Positions 27,977 through 43,056 are shown, numbered from the stretch's first letter. The stretch is DNA of 64,000 nucleotides from Isoetes taiwanensis (GCA_021234155.1 JAJEKV010000070.1:6365334-6429333), one strand, 5' to 3'. Notes: generated from the sequence alone by a model not told the origin. Made by a program: numbers and translations.

Positions 27977-30900
27977 TAATTTATGAATGTCTTGCCATCA
28001 CAAAGCGCCTCACTTCTACTTGGCTACATCGGGAGGAGGACAGGCCCAAACTCCGCCCGCCAGCCTCTTGGTTCGTATTCTCGTCATAGCTCTTTCTGGC
28101 TGTGTCCCAAAGTGCATGAAGTCTCTCAAAACGCAAAACCCTTCTAGAACCCGCAACCCATGGTTTACGCTTTGGAGGCCCCTTCCTTGTCGATTCTCAA
28201 GGACCTTGCACCGTGATTCCACATGGAGTGGGGTGTTGGACGCCCAAAGCACTCCACCCTAAAAACTCCTGCCGCTTGCCCCGGCACCCTCTCCCCAGCG
28301 TCCCCTGGGATCTGACGCGCACCTCCCCTCTCCTGGACCGCGATGGCTCTGCCAATGGACTCGTAACGCCGACATATTGCCTTGGGGACTAAGTTCCGCG
28401 GGCCGGCGACCACCACTTCCAAGAAGCACCAGCTCACTTCCATCACACCTCGTAGTCAATTGGCCTAGGATGTGGATGCTGGGATACCTGCCGTGGAGGG
28501 CGTGGAGTGTTTTTTGCAAAACCGTAATCTTTGTAACTTGCTCCCTAGGGTAATTTCGCTTATCTCGTGACGAGATTTGGCAGTGGTCGATTTGCCATTC
28601 CTGAGGCCTCTACGTTCAACGACAAGACATCAGCGGCTTTACAAGGCCGACCTCAGACGCGTTTGACAAGTTCTCCCCGACCGACCGAATCTTTTGCCTT
28701 CCAAGAGGGGCCCCTCAACGGAGGATCCAACGTCGGATAGGGAACCGGGCTCCTGGAGGGTGGTTTGAGTTAGCGGGCAAATGCAGGCCGCTGTGAAGGG
28801 CTGCCTCGAATCCTTTTTGATCCCGCCTCTTGGGGTCCCACTTCCCTCTTGGTGAGGGATCTCTGCAAGGTCCCCGGGCCCTTGACTTGGGAAGGGTGCC
28901 ACCGTTGCCCCAAGTAACGGCCGCCCCACTGCTCTAATGCTAACCCTTGACCTGCACCTCCTAAAAATTCTCGGCCTGGGCTGTGTGCTGAGATGGATTA
29001 GGAATCCAGCTGGCAAAATCAGAATTTATTTTCGCATAAATGGCCACTAAGTAATTTATGAATGTCTTGCCACTGCAAAAGCGCTCACTTCTACTTGCTA
29101 CATCGGGAGGAGGAAGCTGCGCCCAAACTCCGCCCACAGTTCTTGCTCCGTATTCTCGGGCCGTTTTCGCCGTGTCCCAAGTGCAATTGCATCAAGTCTC
29201 TACCAAAACGCAAACCCTTCTAGAACTTGGCAACCTACGTGGTTTACGCTTGGGAGGCCCTCTCCCTTGTCGATTCTCAGCTGACCTTGCACCGCGTGAC
29301 TTGACGGGAGGGGTGTTGACGCCGCAGCACGGACTCCTAAAAATCCCCCTAAGCTGCTTGCCCCGGACTTCCTCTCCCCAAGGCCCTCGGGACGACGGGC
29401 ACCTCCCCTCTCCTGGACCGCCATTTGGCTCTCGCCACGGACTCTAACGCCGACATTGCTCGCTGGGACCAAGCTCAAGGGGCCAGAAGACCACCACCCT
29501 CCAAGAAGCACCAGTAGCTCACTTCCATCACACTCAGTCAATTGGCCTAGGATGTGGATGCTGGATAACCGTCAGTGGAGGGCGTGGAGTGTTTCTTTCT
29601 TTTGCAAAACCTATCTTTGTAACTTGCTCCCTAGGTAATTTCGGGCCATTCCTAGACGATTTGGCAGGTCGACGGCTATCTCCGTGAGCCTCCCTGCGCT
29701 GCCTGAACGACAAGACACGCGGCTTCTAATTCGTGATTTCGCTGTTTGACAAAGTTCTCCCGACCGACCGAATCTTTAGGGTGGCCTTCCCCGGCAGGGG
29801 CCCTTGAACGGAGGATCCAACGGCCTAGGGAACCGGCCCGGAGGGTGGTTACAGCTGCAGCTCCCCTGGGAGCTGCCAGAAGGGCTGCCTCAAACCTTTT
29901 TGATCCCCGCCTCTTGGGTCCGGGACTTCCTCTTGTGAGGGATCCCCGCAAAGGGTCCCCGGGCTCGCTTGACTTGGGGGTAGGGGTGCCAGCTCGCTGC
30001 TCCCGCAACGGGCTGCCTCACCGCTCTAATGCTAACTCCTTTGACCTAGACCTTTCTCCTTCAAAATTTCGAAAAATTGGGTCAGGCCGAGATGGATTAA
30101 GAATCCAACCGCAAAAAATCGTGACTTATTTTCGTGACAATGCATTAATTAAGTAATTTATGAATGTCTTGCCACGCAAAAGCTTCCACTCTACTTGCTA
30201 CATCGAGTGAGTGACAGCTCCAAACTCCGCCCGCTAGTTCCCTTGCTCCGTATTCTCTATCAGCCGCTTCTACGTGTCCTAAGTGCGTACGTAATTAAGT
30301 CTCGCCCCCAAAACGCGAAACCTTTCTAGGAACTCCGCAAACCTGGGTTAGGGCTGGGCGCTGGGAGGCCCTCTCCTTGCCGATTCCCGGGGCGAAATCC
30401 CGTAATCGCGTGGGACTTGACGGGAGTGGGGGTGTTGGACGCCGCAGCACGGACCCTAAAATCCCTAAGCCGCTGCCCCACTCTCTCCTCCCCAAGGCCC
30501 CGGGATCTGACGGGGTGACCTCCCTTCTCCGAATCTATTTGGCTCTCGCCAATAGACTCTCGTGGACGCCGACTGTCCCCCGGGGACCAAGTTCCTGGGC
30601 CGTAAGACCACCCGCCAATTTCCAAGAAGCACCTCAAAGTAGCTCACTTCCATCACACCTCGTAGTCAATTGGCCTGTGATGTGATGGGATACCGCCGCG
30701 GGAGGGCGTGGAGTGTTTCTTTTGCAAACCGAATTTGTAACTTTGCTCCCAGGGTAATTTCGCCATTCCGACGATTTGGCAGGGTCGACGGTTATTCCCG
30801 GAGCCTCCCGCCCAACGACAAGACATCAGCAGTTTCTAAGCAAGGCCGACTTCGACGCCTGCTTCTGATAAGCCCTCCCGACCGACTGAATCTTTAGGGC

Positions 30901-32290
30901 CTTCCCAAGAGGGCTCCTTGAACGAGGATCCAACGGGTTTGATAGGGAACCGGCCCTGAGGGTGGTCATTAGCGCAGTGCTCGGGAGCGCCAGAAGGGGT
31001 CAGCCTCTGAACTTTTTTGATCCCGCCTTTGGGGGTCCCACTTCCCTCTCAGGAGGGATCCTCGCAAGGTTCCGCTCGCTTTGACTTGGGTAGGGTGCCA
31101 GCCAAGGTTCGCAACGGGCTGCCTCGATCGTCGGTAATGCTAACCTCTTTGACCTAGACCTTCTCCTAAAATTTCAAAATTGGCTGTAGTCGAGATGGAT
31201 TAAGAACTAGCCGCAAAAAATCGTAATTTATTTTCGCATAATGCATTAATTGCGACTTATGAATGTCTTGCCACACTCCAAAAGCTCTAATTTCTACTTG
31301 CCACATCGAGTGAGGACAGCCCAAACTCCGCCCGCTAGTTCCCTGTTCGTGATTCTTCCTACCGCCGCCGCCAGGTCCTGCGCACAGACTAAGCCCGCCC
31401 CCAAAACGCAAACCCTTCTAGAACCTCGCAAACCCACGTGGCTTCTTACGCTTTGGGAGGCCCTCTCCTTGCTGGGGATTCGGGCGACCTTGGCGCCGCG
31501 GACTTGACGTGGAGTGGGGGGTGTTGACGCACCTGGCCCTAAAATTCCCCCGGCCGCTTGCCTCACTCTCCCCCCAAGGGCCTTGGGACTCCACTCACCT
31601 CCCCTCCGTAATCGCCATTTGGCTCGCTAATGGACTCCTAACGCCGACATTGCCCCTCGGGACCAAGTTCCGCGGGCCGTAAGACCACCCGACATCCAAG
31701 AAGCCAAAGTAGCTCACTTCCATCACACCTCAGAGTCAATTGGCCCAGGATGTGGATGCGGATACCGCTGTGAGGGCGTGGAGTGTTTTTCTTTTGCAAA
31801 ACCCAATTAACTTCTGTTCTCAGGGTAATTTCGCCATTCCGACGATTTAAGGTGGTCATTTGCCATTCCTGAGCCTCCTGCCCGAACGACAAGACACCGC
31901 GGAAGTTTCTACAAGGTCACCTCGTGATCTCGTTTGACAAGTTCTCCTGACCCATCTGGAATCTTTGGGCCTTCCCCAAGAGGGGCCTCGAACGGAGGAT
32001 CCAAATCTGGCCGGATAGGGGAATCGGGCTCCTGAGGGTGGTCATTGGGCTTGCAAATGTGTGAGCCACAGTGAAGGGTCAGCTTCTGAACTTTTTGATC
32101 CCGCCTCTTGGGATCCGCACTCTCCTCCTCTTGTGAGGGATTCCCTCGCAAGGTTCCGCCTCGCTTTGACTTGGGGAAGGGTGCTAACTCGGTTGCCCGC
32201 AACGCTGCCCCGACCGCTCTAATGCTAACCCTTTGACCTAGACCTTTCTCCTCGGTAAATTTCAAAATTGGGCCGTGGTGTCGAGGATTG

Positions 32291-32307
32291 ATTAGAATAT
32301 TACTCGC
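32291..32307 (+). repeat. 36-bp deletion junction, monomer before anchor 32,314
   Basis: Reads attagaatattactcgc. The junction is the same, with a small further change to the right of it. Confidence 0.82.
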
Positions 32308-35300
32308 GAATTTATGAATGTCTTGGGTTAATGCGAAAAGCTTCACTTCTACTTGCTACATCGTGAGGAGGATGCCCAAACTCCGCCTCCGCCGCTTCCC
32401 TGTTCGTGATTCTCGGTTGCAAATGCCGCCGTGTCCTGGTGCAACAGACCAAGTCTCGCCCCCAAAACGCAAAACCTCTTCTAGAACCCTCGCAACCCAT
32501 GGTTTATTGCTTGAGGCCTCTCCTTGTTTATCTGGCACCTCGTGACCGTGACTTGACATGGAGGGGTGTCACGCCAAAGTACTCCACCCTAAAATCCTGG
32601 GCTGCTTGCCCCGAATTCTCTCCCCTGCCCTGGGACGACGCCACCTCCCTCTCCTAATCGCTGATTTGGCTCTCGCCAATGACCCAGAACGCCGACATTG
32701 CCTTTGGGGACCAAGTTCCGCGGCGACCACCCCACCTCCAAGAAGCACCAGTAGCTCACTTCCATCACACCTCGCCAGTCAATTGGCCTAGGATGTGGAT
32801 GCTGGGATACCGTCAGGAGGGCTTGAGTGTTTCTTTCTTTGCAAACCACCTTGTAACTTGCTCCCCTAGGGTAATTTCGGCCATTCCATTTATTTGGCAG
32901 GTTTATTTGCTATTCCGAGCTCCCCATTGCCCGCCAACGACAAGACATCAAGGGGTTTCTGGGCAAGGCCGCACTCCCATGACGCCTCAGCGGTTTGATG
33001 AAAGTTCTCCTTGATCACCTGGAATCTTTGGGCCTTCCCAAAGAGGGGCCCTGAACGGAGGATCCAACGGTCGATAGGGAACCGCTCCTGAGGGTGTGGT
33101 TCATTAGCGCAGCCCCTGGGAGCCGCCAGAAGGGGCTGCCTGGGAACTTTTGATCCCGCCTGGGTCCTGACTCTCCCCTGAGGGATCCCCGCAAGGTCCT
33201 CGCCTCGCTTGGACTTGGGGAAGGGTGCCACCGCTGTTCCCGCAACGGGCTGCCCCGGACCGCTCTAATGCTAACCCTTTAAATCCAGACCTTCTCCTAA
33301 AATTTCAAAATTGGTCAGGTGGTGCTGGAGATGGATTTCAGCTGGCAAAATCAGAATTTATTTTCGTATTAAATGCATTAATTATGAATTTATGAATGTC
33401 TTCTACATCAAGCTCTCGACTTCTACTTCTGCTACACATCGGAGGACAGGCCCAAACCCTCGCCGGGCCTCCCTTGTCTGTGATTCTCGGCTGCAGCCAC
33501 AGTCCCAAGTGCACAGACAAAGTCCTCTACCCCAAAACGCAAACCCTTCTGGGTAACTTGGCAACCCATGTGGTTTACGCTTTGGGAGGCCCCCTTCCTG
33601 TCGATTCTATGACCTTGCCACCGACTCGACGCGGGAGTGGGGTGTTGACGCAGAGCACTAATTCTAAAATCCCCCTGCTGCTTGCCCCAATTTCCTCTCC
33701 CCAAGGCCCCTGGGACTACTCTGCCACCTCCCTCCTCCCAATCGCTGATGGCTCTGCCAATGGACTCCTAACGCCGACATTGCTCAGGGGGACCAAGTCA
33801 AGGGCTGTAAGACCACCCGAATTTCCAAGAAGCACCAAAGTAGCTCACTTCCATCACACTCGTAGTCAATTGGCCTAGATGTGGATGCGGATACCTGGGC
33901 TGCGGAGGGCGTGAGTGTTTCTTCTTTGCAAACCGGTAATCTTGTAACTTGCTCCCTAGGGTAATTTCGCCATTCCTGGACGATTTGGCAGGGTCGATTT
34001 GCTATTCCTGAAAGCCTCCTCAAAGGTTCAACGACAAGACATCATGGGTTTCTACAAGGCCGACCTCGTGACGCTCAGCGGTTTGACACAAGTTCTCTCG
34101 ACCGATCTGGAATCTTTAGGGCTTCCAAGAGGGGCCCTTGAACGAGGATCCAACGGTCGGATAGGGAACCGGCCCGGAGGTGGTCATTAGCGCGGGTAGC
34201 CCCCTGGGAGCTACCGCCAGAAGGGTCAGCCTCTGAACTTGATCCCGCCTTGGGGTCCTGACTCTCCCTCTTGTGAGGGATCCTGCAAGGTCCTTGGCCT
34301 GCTTGACTTGGGGTAGGGTGCCAGCTCGCTGCCCCCGCAAATCCGCCGCCTCGACCGCTCTAATGCTAACCCTTTGACCTAGACCTTCTCCGCCAAAATT
34401 TCAAAATTGGGCTGTGTGTCGAGATGGATTAAGAACCAGCTGGGTAAAAATCAGAATTTCTATTTTCGCATACGTATTAATTATAATTTATAATGTCTTC
34501 TACACAAAAGCTCAATTTCTACTTGCCACATCGGGAGGAGGGACAGGCCCAAACTCCGCCCGCTAGTTCCCTTGTCTGCAGAGTCTACTGCCGCCGCCAG
34601 GTCCTAAGTGTACAGACTGCTCGGCCCCAAAACGCAAACCCTCTAGAACCCTCGCAACCCACACGTGGTTTACGCTTTGGAGGCCCCCTCTCCTTGCATT
34701 CGGCGAACCTTGCACCGTGACTTGACGCGGAGTGGGGTGTTGGACGCCGAAAGCACGGGACCCTAAAATCCCCCGAAGCCGCTGCCCCACTTCCTCTCCC
34801 CAAGGCCCCTCGGGACGGACGTACCTCCCTTCTCCTGGACCGCGTATTTGGCTCTCGCCAATAGACTCGTAACGCCGAATTGCCCCGGGGACTGCCTTGG
34901 CCAAGACCACCACTTCCAAGAAGCACCCAAAGTAGCCTACCCATCACACTGTGAGTCAATTGGCCTAGGATGTGGATGCTGGATACCGTCAGTGGAGGGC
35001 GTGAGTGTTTCTTTCTTTTGCAAAACCACCTTGTAACTTGCTCCCTAGGTACTTCGCCATTCGACGACGGCAGGGTCGCATTTGCTATTCTCGAGCCTCC
35101 CCAAAGGCTCCTAACGACAAGACATCAAGCGTTTCTACAAGGCCACCTCGTGACGCCGGGGTTTCTGGATAAGTTCCCTCCCTGACCATCCGAATCTTTA
35201 GGGCCTTCCCCCAAGAGGGGTTCTTGAACGGAGGATCCAACGGCCTGATAGGGGAACCGGCCCGGAGGGTGGTTATTAGCGCAAGCAAAATGGGAGCGCC

Positions 35301-36594
35301 GCCAGAAGGGTCAGCCGGGGAACTTTTTGGATCCCGCCTTGGGGTCCTCTTGTGAGGGATCCCCGCAAGGTCCCCGCCTCACACCAGTGGGGTGCCACTG
35401 CCTGCCCCGCAACGCCGCCTCGTAATCGCCTAATGCTAACCTCACCTAGACCTCTCCTATACCCCCTAAAATTGGGTCATGTAGGGCCGGGAGATGGATT
35501 AAGAATCCACCGCAAAAAATCAGAATTTATTTTCGTGACAATGCATTAAATGTAAATTTATGAATGTCTTGCCACCGCAGTTTCCTAATTTCTACTTGCC
35601 ACATCGAGTGAGGACAGGCCCAAACTCCGCCCTCGCTAGTTCCCCTTGCTCAGATTCCTACCGCCGCCAGTCCCCAAGTGCAATGTATCGGTGCCCCGCC
35701 CCCAAAACGCAAAACCCTTCTTAGAACCCTCGCCAAACCCACGTGGTTTACGCTTGGAGGCCCTCTCCTTGTCGATTCGGGCGGACCTTTGCGACTTGAC
35801 GCGGGAGTGGGGTGTTGGACGCCAGAGCACGGACCCTAAAATTCCCCTAAGCCGCTGCCCCACTTCCTCTCCCTGCCTTGGGATCTGATTTCCAGCGCAC
35901 TTCCCTCTCCGCATCGCCATTTGGCTCTCGCTTAATGGACTTTAACGCCGACATTGCCTCTGGGGACCAAGTCTGCGGGCCGTAAGACCACCCGGCCCAA
36001 GCAGTTTCAAAGTAGCCTACTTCCATCACACTCGTAGTCAATTGGCCTAGGATGTGGATGCTGGATACCGCCGCGGGAGGGCGTGAGTGTTTCTTTTCTT
36101 TGCAAACCACCTTGTAACTTGGGTTCTCTAGGGTAATTTCGCCATTCCGGATGATTTGGTGGTCGATTTGCCATTCCGAGCCTCCTTGCGTTCTAACGAC
36201 AAGACATCAGGCGTTTCTTACAAGGTCACCTCAGACTTCAAGGTTTGGATTAAGTTCTCCTCGGACCGAGTCCGAATCTTTGGGCCTTCCCAAAGAGGGC
36301 CTCTGAACGGTGATCCAACGGCCGGATAGGGGAATCGGCCCGGAGGGTGGTTATTAGCTGCAGCCCCTCGGGAGCCGCCAGAAGGGCTGCCTGAACTTTT
36401 TGATCCCGGCCAGTCCGCACTCTCCCTCTTGTGAGGGATCCCCGCAAGGTCCTGGCCTCGCTTGACTTGGGGAAGGGTGCCAACTCTAAGGTTCTCAGCA
36501 ACGGCTGCCCCCGACCGCTCTAATGCTAAATCTCTTTGACCTGTGACCTTCTCCGCCAAATTTCTCAAAATTGGGTCAGTAGGCCGAGATGCAT

Positions 36595-36610
36595 TAGGAA
36601 TATTAATTGC
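36595..36610 (+). repeat. 36-bp deletion junction, monomer before anchor 36,617
   Basis: Reads ttaggaatattaattgc, identical at the junction to the 27,961 copy, and is again preceded by 'gtaggccgag'. It lies four monomers after the 32,291 copy. Confidence 0.88.
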
Positions 36611-39600
36611 TAATTTATGAATGTCTTGCCACCGCAAAGCTCACTTCTACTCTTCTGCCACACCTGAGGAGGACAGCCCAAACCTCGGCCCGCCCCTTGT
36701 CTGCATTCTCAAGTTGCAGCCGCCAGTCCTGCGCAACAGACTAAGTCTCGCCCCCAAAACGCAAAACCCTTCTAGAACCCGCAACCCACGTGGTTTACTG
36801 CTTTGGAGGCCCCCTCTCCTGTCGCATTCTATGACCTGCAACTCTGACTTGACATGGAGGGGTGTTGGACGCCCAAAGCACCCACCCCAAAACTTCCTAA
36901 GCCGCTTGCCCACCCTCCCCAAGGCCCCTCGGGACTGACCTGCAGACCTCCTCTTCCGAATCACATTTGCCACAGACTCGTAACGCCAATTGCCCCTCGG
37001 GGACCAAGCCCTGGCCGTAAGACCACCACCTCCAAGAAGCCAAAGTAGCTCACTTCCATCAAGCACTCGTAGTCAATTGGCCTAGGATGTGGATGCAGAT
37101 ACCGTCAGGAGGGCGGAGTGTTTCTTTCTTTGCAAAACCGACCTTGTAACTTGCCCCTAGGTAATTCACATTCCCGACGCATTTGGCAGGTCGACGGTCA
37201 TTCCTCGAGCCTCCCTGCCCGAACGACAAGACACCGCTGCTTCTGCTGTCACCCTCGTGATCTTCCACGCGCTTGACAAGTTCTCCGGACCGATCTAAAT
37301 CTTTTGGGCCCTCTCAAGAGGGGCCCTCGAACGGAGGATCCAAATCTGCCGGATAGGGAACCGCCCGGAGGGTGATCATTAGCGCAGTAGCCCCCTCGTG
37401 AGCCACAGAAGGGCTGCCTCGGAACGTTTTTGGATCCCGCCTGGGGTCAAGACTCTCCCTCTTTGTGAGGGATCCCCGCAGTCATGGCCTCGCTTGACTT
37501 GGGAAGGGTGCCACTTGCTGTTCCCAACGGCCAGTTCTCGACCGCTCTAATGCTAACCCTTGACCTAGACCTTCCTAAAATTTTGAAAATTGGGCTGTGT
37601 GCTGGAGATGGATTAGAATCCAGCCGCAAAAAATCAGAATTTCTATTTTCTCGTACAATGCATTAATTAAGTAATTTATGAATGTCTTCACACCGCAAAG
37701 CGCCCCTAATTTCTACTCTGCTACATCGGGAGGAGAGGACAAGCCTGCAAACTCCGCCCACGCCTCCCTTGCTCCATATTCTCGTCAGAAATTTTCTGCT
37801 GTGTCCTGCTCAATGTATTCAGTCTCGGGCCCCAAAACGCAAACCCTTCTAGAACCCTCGGGCAACCCAATGTGGCTTGACAGCTTTTGGAGGCCCCTCT
37901 CCTTGTCAAATTCATGGACCTGGCGCCGCGGACTTGATGTGGAGTAGTGCTTTACCGCCACCACGGACCCTGTAACCTCTCGAAACCCAAGGTTCCGACC
38001 CTCCCCAAGGCTCCCCGGGGACGGACGCAACCTCCCTCCCACCGCGATTTGGCTCTCACAATGGACTCAACGCCGACATTGCCCTGGGGACCAAGTTCGT
38101 GGCCAGAAGACCACCCGACCTCCAAGAAGCTTCAAAGTAGTTCACTCATCACACTCAGAAGGTCAATTGGCCTAGGATGTGGATGCGGATAATCGGCCGC
38201 AGTAGGGCGCGGAGTGTTCCTTCTTTTGCAAACCGAATCTTGTAACTTGCTCCCTAGGTAATTGACGATTTGGCAGGGTCGACGGCCATTCCTGAAAGCC
38301 TCCCCGTGCCCAACGACAAGACATTAATCGCGGTTTCTACAAGGTCGCACTTCTAGATCACTCATGGGCTTGATAATAAGTGCTCCTCCTGACCATCCGA
38401 ATCTTGGCCTTCCCCAAGAGGTGGGGCCCCCGAACGGAGGGGATCCAACGGTCGGATAGGGAACCGGCCCGGAGGGTGGTTACATGCAGTGTACTCGGGA
38501 GCGCCGCCAGAAGGGTTGCCTCGGGAACTTTTTGATCCCGCCTCTTGGGGTCCTGGACACTCTTGTGGGAGGGATCCTCGTAAAGGTCCTGGCCTCTGCT
38601 GACTTGGGAAGGCAGCCAGCTCGTTGCTCGCAACGGCTGCCCCGACCGCTCTAATGCTAACCCTTGACCTAGACCTTCTCCAAAATTTCAAATTGGGCCG
38701 GTGGCCGAGATGGATTAGTGGCAACCAGCCGGCAAAATCAATTTATTTTCAGACAATGCATTAATTAAGTGAATTATGAATGTCTTCTAAGCGATCAAGA
38801 AAAGCTCGACTTCTACTTGCCACATCGAGGAGGACAAGCTCCAAATCCCAGCCCGGCCGGGCTCTTGCTCCATATTCCTACCGCAGCCTCGGCCAGTCCC
38901 AAGTGCAATGCACTCAACTCTGCCCCAAAACGCAAACCCTTCTAGAACTCCTCGCAACCCACAGGCTTTATGCTGGTGCCCTCTCCTTGTCAGATTCAAG
39001 CACCTTGCGCCATGACTTGACGCGGAGTGGGGTGTTGACAGAGCACGACCCTAAAATCCCTCCTCTAAGTCAAGTGCCCCACTTCCTCTCCCCAAGGCCT
39101 TGGGGATGATCGGCTTACCCTCTCCTCGAATCGCGATTTGGCTCTCGCCACGTGGACTAACGCTGAGTATATTGCCCTAGGGACTCAAGTTCGCGGGCTG
39201 TAAGACCACCACCTCCAAGCAGTTTCAAAGTAGCCACTTCCATTACACTCGTGAGTCAACAATTGGCCTAGGATGTGGGATGCGGATACCGCCGGAGGGC
39301 GGAGTGTTTCTTTTGCAAACCGAATCTTGTAAATTTGCTCCCTAGGGTAATCCGGACGATTTGGCAGTCGATTTGCCATTCCGAAAGCTCCTCCTCATGC
39401 AAGGCTCGCGACGACAAGACATCAAGTGTTTCTACAAGGCCTTCCACTGTGACTTCCGCTGTTTGACAAGTTCTCCTGGGACCATCTCGAATCTTTTGGC
39501 CTTCCCGGAAGAGGGGCTCCCCAACGGAGGATCCAACGGTCGGATAGGGAACCGGCTCCTGGGAGGGTGGTCATTAGCGCAGCAGCCCCGGGAGCTGCTG

Positions 39601-42600
39601 TGAAGGGCTGCCTCGGGAACTTTTTTGAGATCCCGCCTGGGGTCCTGACTTCCTCCTTTGCAGGGATCCCAAGGTCCCGCCTCGCTTGACGGGTGCCACC
39701 GTTGCCCTCAAGTAAACGGCCCCACCGCTCTAATGCTAACCTTTGACCTAGACCTTCCGAAAATTTCTAAAATTGGCCGGTAGTCGAGATGGATTAGGAA
39801 TCCAGCCGGCAAAAATCGTAATTTATTTTCGTATTAAATGCATTAATTAAGTAATTTATGAATGTCTTGCCACCGCAAAAGCGCCCGACTTCTACTCGCT
39901 TACATCGGGAGGGCGACAGCTCCAAACTCCACCTCACGGGCCTCGTCCGTATTCTCGTCATAAATTTGTGTCCCAAGTGCAACAGTATCAAGTTCCTACC
40001 AAAAATGCAAACCCTTCTAGAACTTGGCAACCCATGTGGTTTACGTTGGAGGCCCCTCTGTCGATTCATGGACCTTGCAACGGACTTGACGTGGAGGGGG
40101 GTGTTGACGCCAAAGCACCTGACCTAAAATCCCCCAAGCCGCTTGCCCCTCGCACTTCCTCTCCCCAAGGCCCCCGGGACTAATTTCCGCCGCACCTCCC
40201 TCCTGGGACCCGATTTGGCTCGCTTAATGGACCTTTAACGTCATTATTGCCCTCGGGACCAAGCTCGTGTGGGCCGTAAGACCACCACTTCCAAGAAGTA
40301 CCAAAAGTAGCTCACTTCCATCACACTCGTGAGTCAATTGGCCTAGGATGTGATGCTGGATACCATGCGGGAGGGCGGAGTGTTTTCTTTTGCAAAAACC
40401 GACCTTGTAACTTGCTCCTCTAGGTAATTTCGCCATTCCTATTTATTTAAGGTAGGTTGTATTTGGCCTCCGGAGCTCTCCTGCCCGAATTCCATAAGAC
40501 ACCGCGCGTTTCTAAGGCAAGGCCACCTCGTGACTTCGCCGTTTGACAAGTTCTCCCTAATCGACTGAATCTTTTAGGGCCTTCCCAAGAGGGGCTCAAC
40601 GTATGGATCCAACGGTCGGATAGGGGAACCGGGCTCCGAGGGTGGTCATTAGCGCAGTACCCCTGGGAGCCGTGAAGGGCTGCCTCGAACTTTTTGATCC
40701 CGCCTTGGGTCCGGGACTTCTCCTCTTGTGAGGGATCCCCTAAAGGTCCCGCCTCGCTTTTGATTCTAGAAGGGAAAGCAAATTGTTGCCCCGCAACGGG
40801 CTGCCCGACCGCTCTAATGCTAACCCTTTGACCTAGACCTTCCTCAAAAATTCAAATTGGTCAGGTGTCAAGATGGATTAGGAATCCACCGCAAAAATCA
40901 ATTTATTTTCGCATAATGCATTAATTGGCGTAATTTATGAATGTCTTGCCACCGCAGCCTCGACTTCTACTTGCCACATCGGGAGGAGGATGTGCCCAAA
41001 CTCCGGGCCTGGGCCGCCTTCCTTGCTCCGTATCTTCCTGGGCCAAGCAAATTTTCTGCCAGTCCTGCGCAACAGGCATCAAATCTCGCCCCCAAAACGC
41101 GAAACCCTTCTAGAACTTGGCAACCCATGTGGTTTACGTTTGGGAGGCCCTCCTTGTCGCATTCCGGGCGGGACCTTGCACCGCGGACTTGACGTGGAGT
41201 GGGGTGCTGGACGCCAGAGCACGGACCCTAAAATCTCCTGGGCCGCTAGTTCCGGCTTCCTCTCTCCCAAGGCCCTCGGGACTACCTGCCACTTCCCCTC
41301 TCCTGGACCGCTGCATTTGGCTCGCTTAATGGACTCCGGGGAACGGCCGACATTGCCCCTGGGACCAAGCCCGTGGCCAGAAGACCACCCACTCCAAGAA
41401 GCACCAGCAGTCACTTCCATCACACTCGTGAGTCACTGGGCCTAGGATGTGGGATGATACCGCTGCGGGAGGGCGGAGTGTTTCTTTTCTTTGCAAACCG
41501 AATCTTGTAACTTGCTCCTAGGTAATTTCGCCATTCCGATGATTTGGCAGGGTCGATTTGCCATTTCGAGCCTCCAAAGGTTCAACGACAAGACACCGCT
41601 GTTTCTACAAGGCCACTCGTGACTTCACGGTTGGACAGTTCTCCCGACCGACTGAATCTTTAGGGCCTTCCAAGAGGGGCCCTTGAACGGAGGATCCAAC
41701 GGGTCGGATAGGGGAACCAAGGCTCCTGGGAGGGTGGTTTTTCATTAGCGTGTGCCCTCGGGAGCCAGCGAAGGGCTGCCTCGAACTTTTTTTGATCCCT
41801 CTTTGGGGTCCTGACTTCCTCTTGTGAGGGATCCTCGCAAGGTCCCCGCCTCGCTTGACTTGCAGGTAGGTGCCACCGGGCTGCTCCCGCAACGGGCTGC
41901 CCCACTGTTCTAATGCTAACCCTTTGACCTAGACCTTCCTAAAAATTTCAAAATTGGGTCAGGTGTCGAGATGGATTAAGAATCCAGCCGCAAAAATCAG
42001 AATTTATTTTCGCATAATGCATTAATTAAATTTATGAATGTCTTGCCATCAGTAGCCCCGACTTTCTACTTGCTACATCGGGAGGAGTGGATGTATGCCC
42101 AAACTCGGCCCGCTGCCCCTGTTCGTGATTCTCCTCTACCAGTAGCCTTCTAGGCTGTGTCCCCAGTGCAACAGACCAAGTCCGCCCCAAAACGCAAAAC
42201 CCTTCGAGAACCCTCGCACCCAATGGTTTACGCCGCTTTGGAGGCCCTCTCCTTGTCGATTCGGGCGTGGACCTTGAGCCGCGTGATCTTGACGTGGAGT
42301 GGGGTGCTGGGACGCCTGCAGCACTCTGACCCTGTACCCCCTAAGTCGCTTGCCCTGAATTTCCCCCCAAAGGCCTTGGGGACTACTCTGCCCACTCCTC
42401 CTGGACCGCGATTTGCCTCGCTTAATGGACTCGTGAACGCCGACATTGCCCCGGGGACCAAGTTCCGCGGGCCGTAAGACCACCCGAATTTCCAAGAAGC
42501 GCCAAAGTAGCTCACTTCCATCACACTCGGGGAGTCAATTGGCCTAGGATGTGATGCGGATACCGCCGCGGAGGGCTTGAGTGTTTTCTTTTGCAAAACC

Positions 42601-43056
42601 ACCTTGTAACTTGCCTCTAGGTAATCCTGATTTATTTGGCAGGGTCGATGGCTATTCCGAGCCTGCGTTCAACGACAAGACATCGCTGGTGCTTTACAAG
42701 GCCGACTCTCGTGATTTCCGCGTTTGACAAGTTCTCCCGACCGCATCTGAATCTTTTGGGCCTTCCCCAAGAGGGGCCTCAACGGGAGGATCCAACGGCC
42801 GGATAGGGAACCGCTCCCGAGGGTGGTCATTAGCGGGCAGCTCGGGAGCGCTGTGAAGGGCTGCCTCGGGAACTTTTTGGATCCCCGCTTCTTGGGGTCC
42901 TGACTTCCCTTCAGGAGGTGGGATCCCTGCAAGGTCCTGGCCTCGTTTGACTTGAAGGGTGCCACTGTTGCTCCCCGCAAACGGGCTGCCTCGGACCGCT
43001 CTAATGCTAACCCTTTGACCTAGACCTTCTCCGTAATTAAAATTGGCCGTAGGCCG

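Larger units (their letters stand above)
18639..34935 (+). repeat. Array segment dominated by the 'aagaagcacc' monomer variant
   Basis: At the site that reads aagaagcc or aagaagcgcc elsewhere, 12 of 16 monomers here read aagaagcacc (18,639; 21,870; 22,957; 24,043; 26,246; 27,363; 28,420; 29,503; 30,623; 32,741; 33,825; 34,918). None of the 17 sites left of 18 kb has it, and 5 of 18 sites to the right of 35 kb do. This looks like local homogenisation by unequal exchange or gene conversion. Counts are by eye. Confidence 0.75.
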
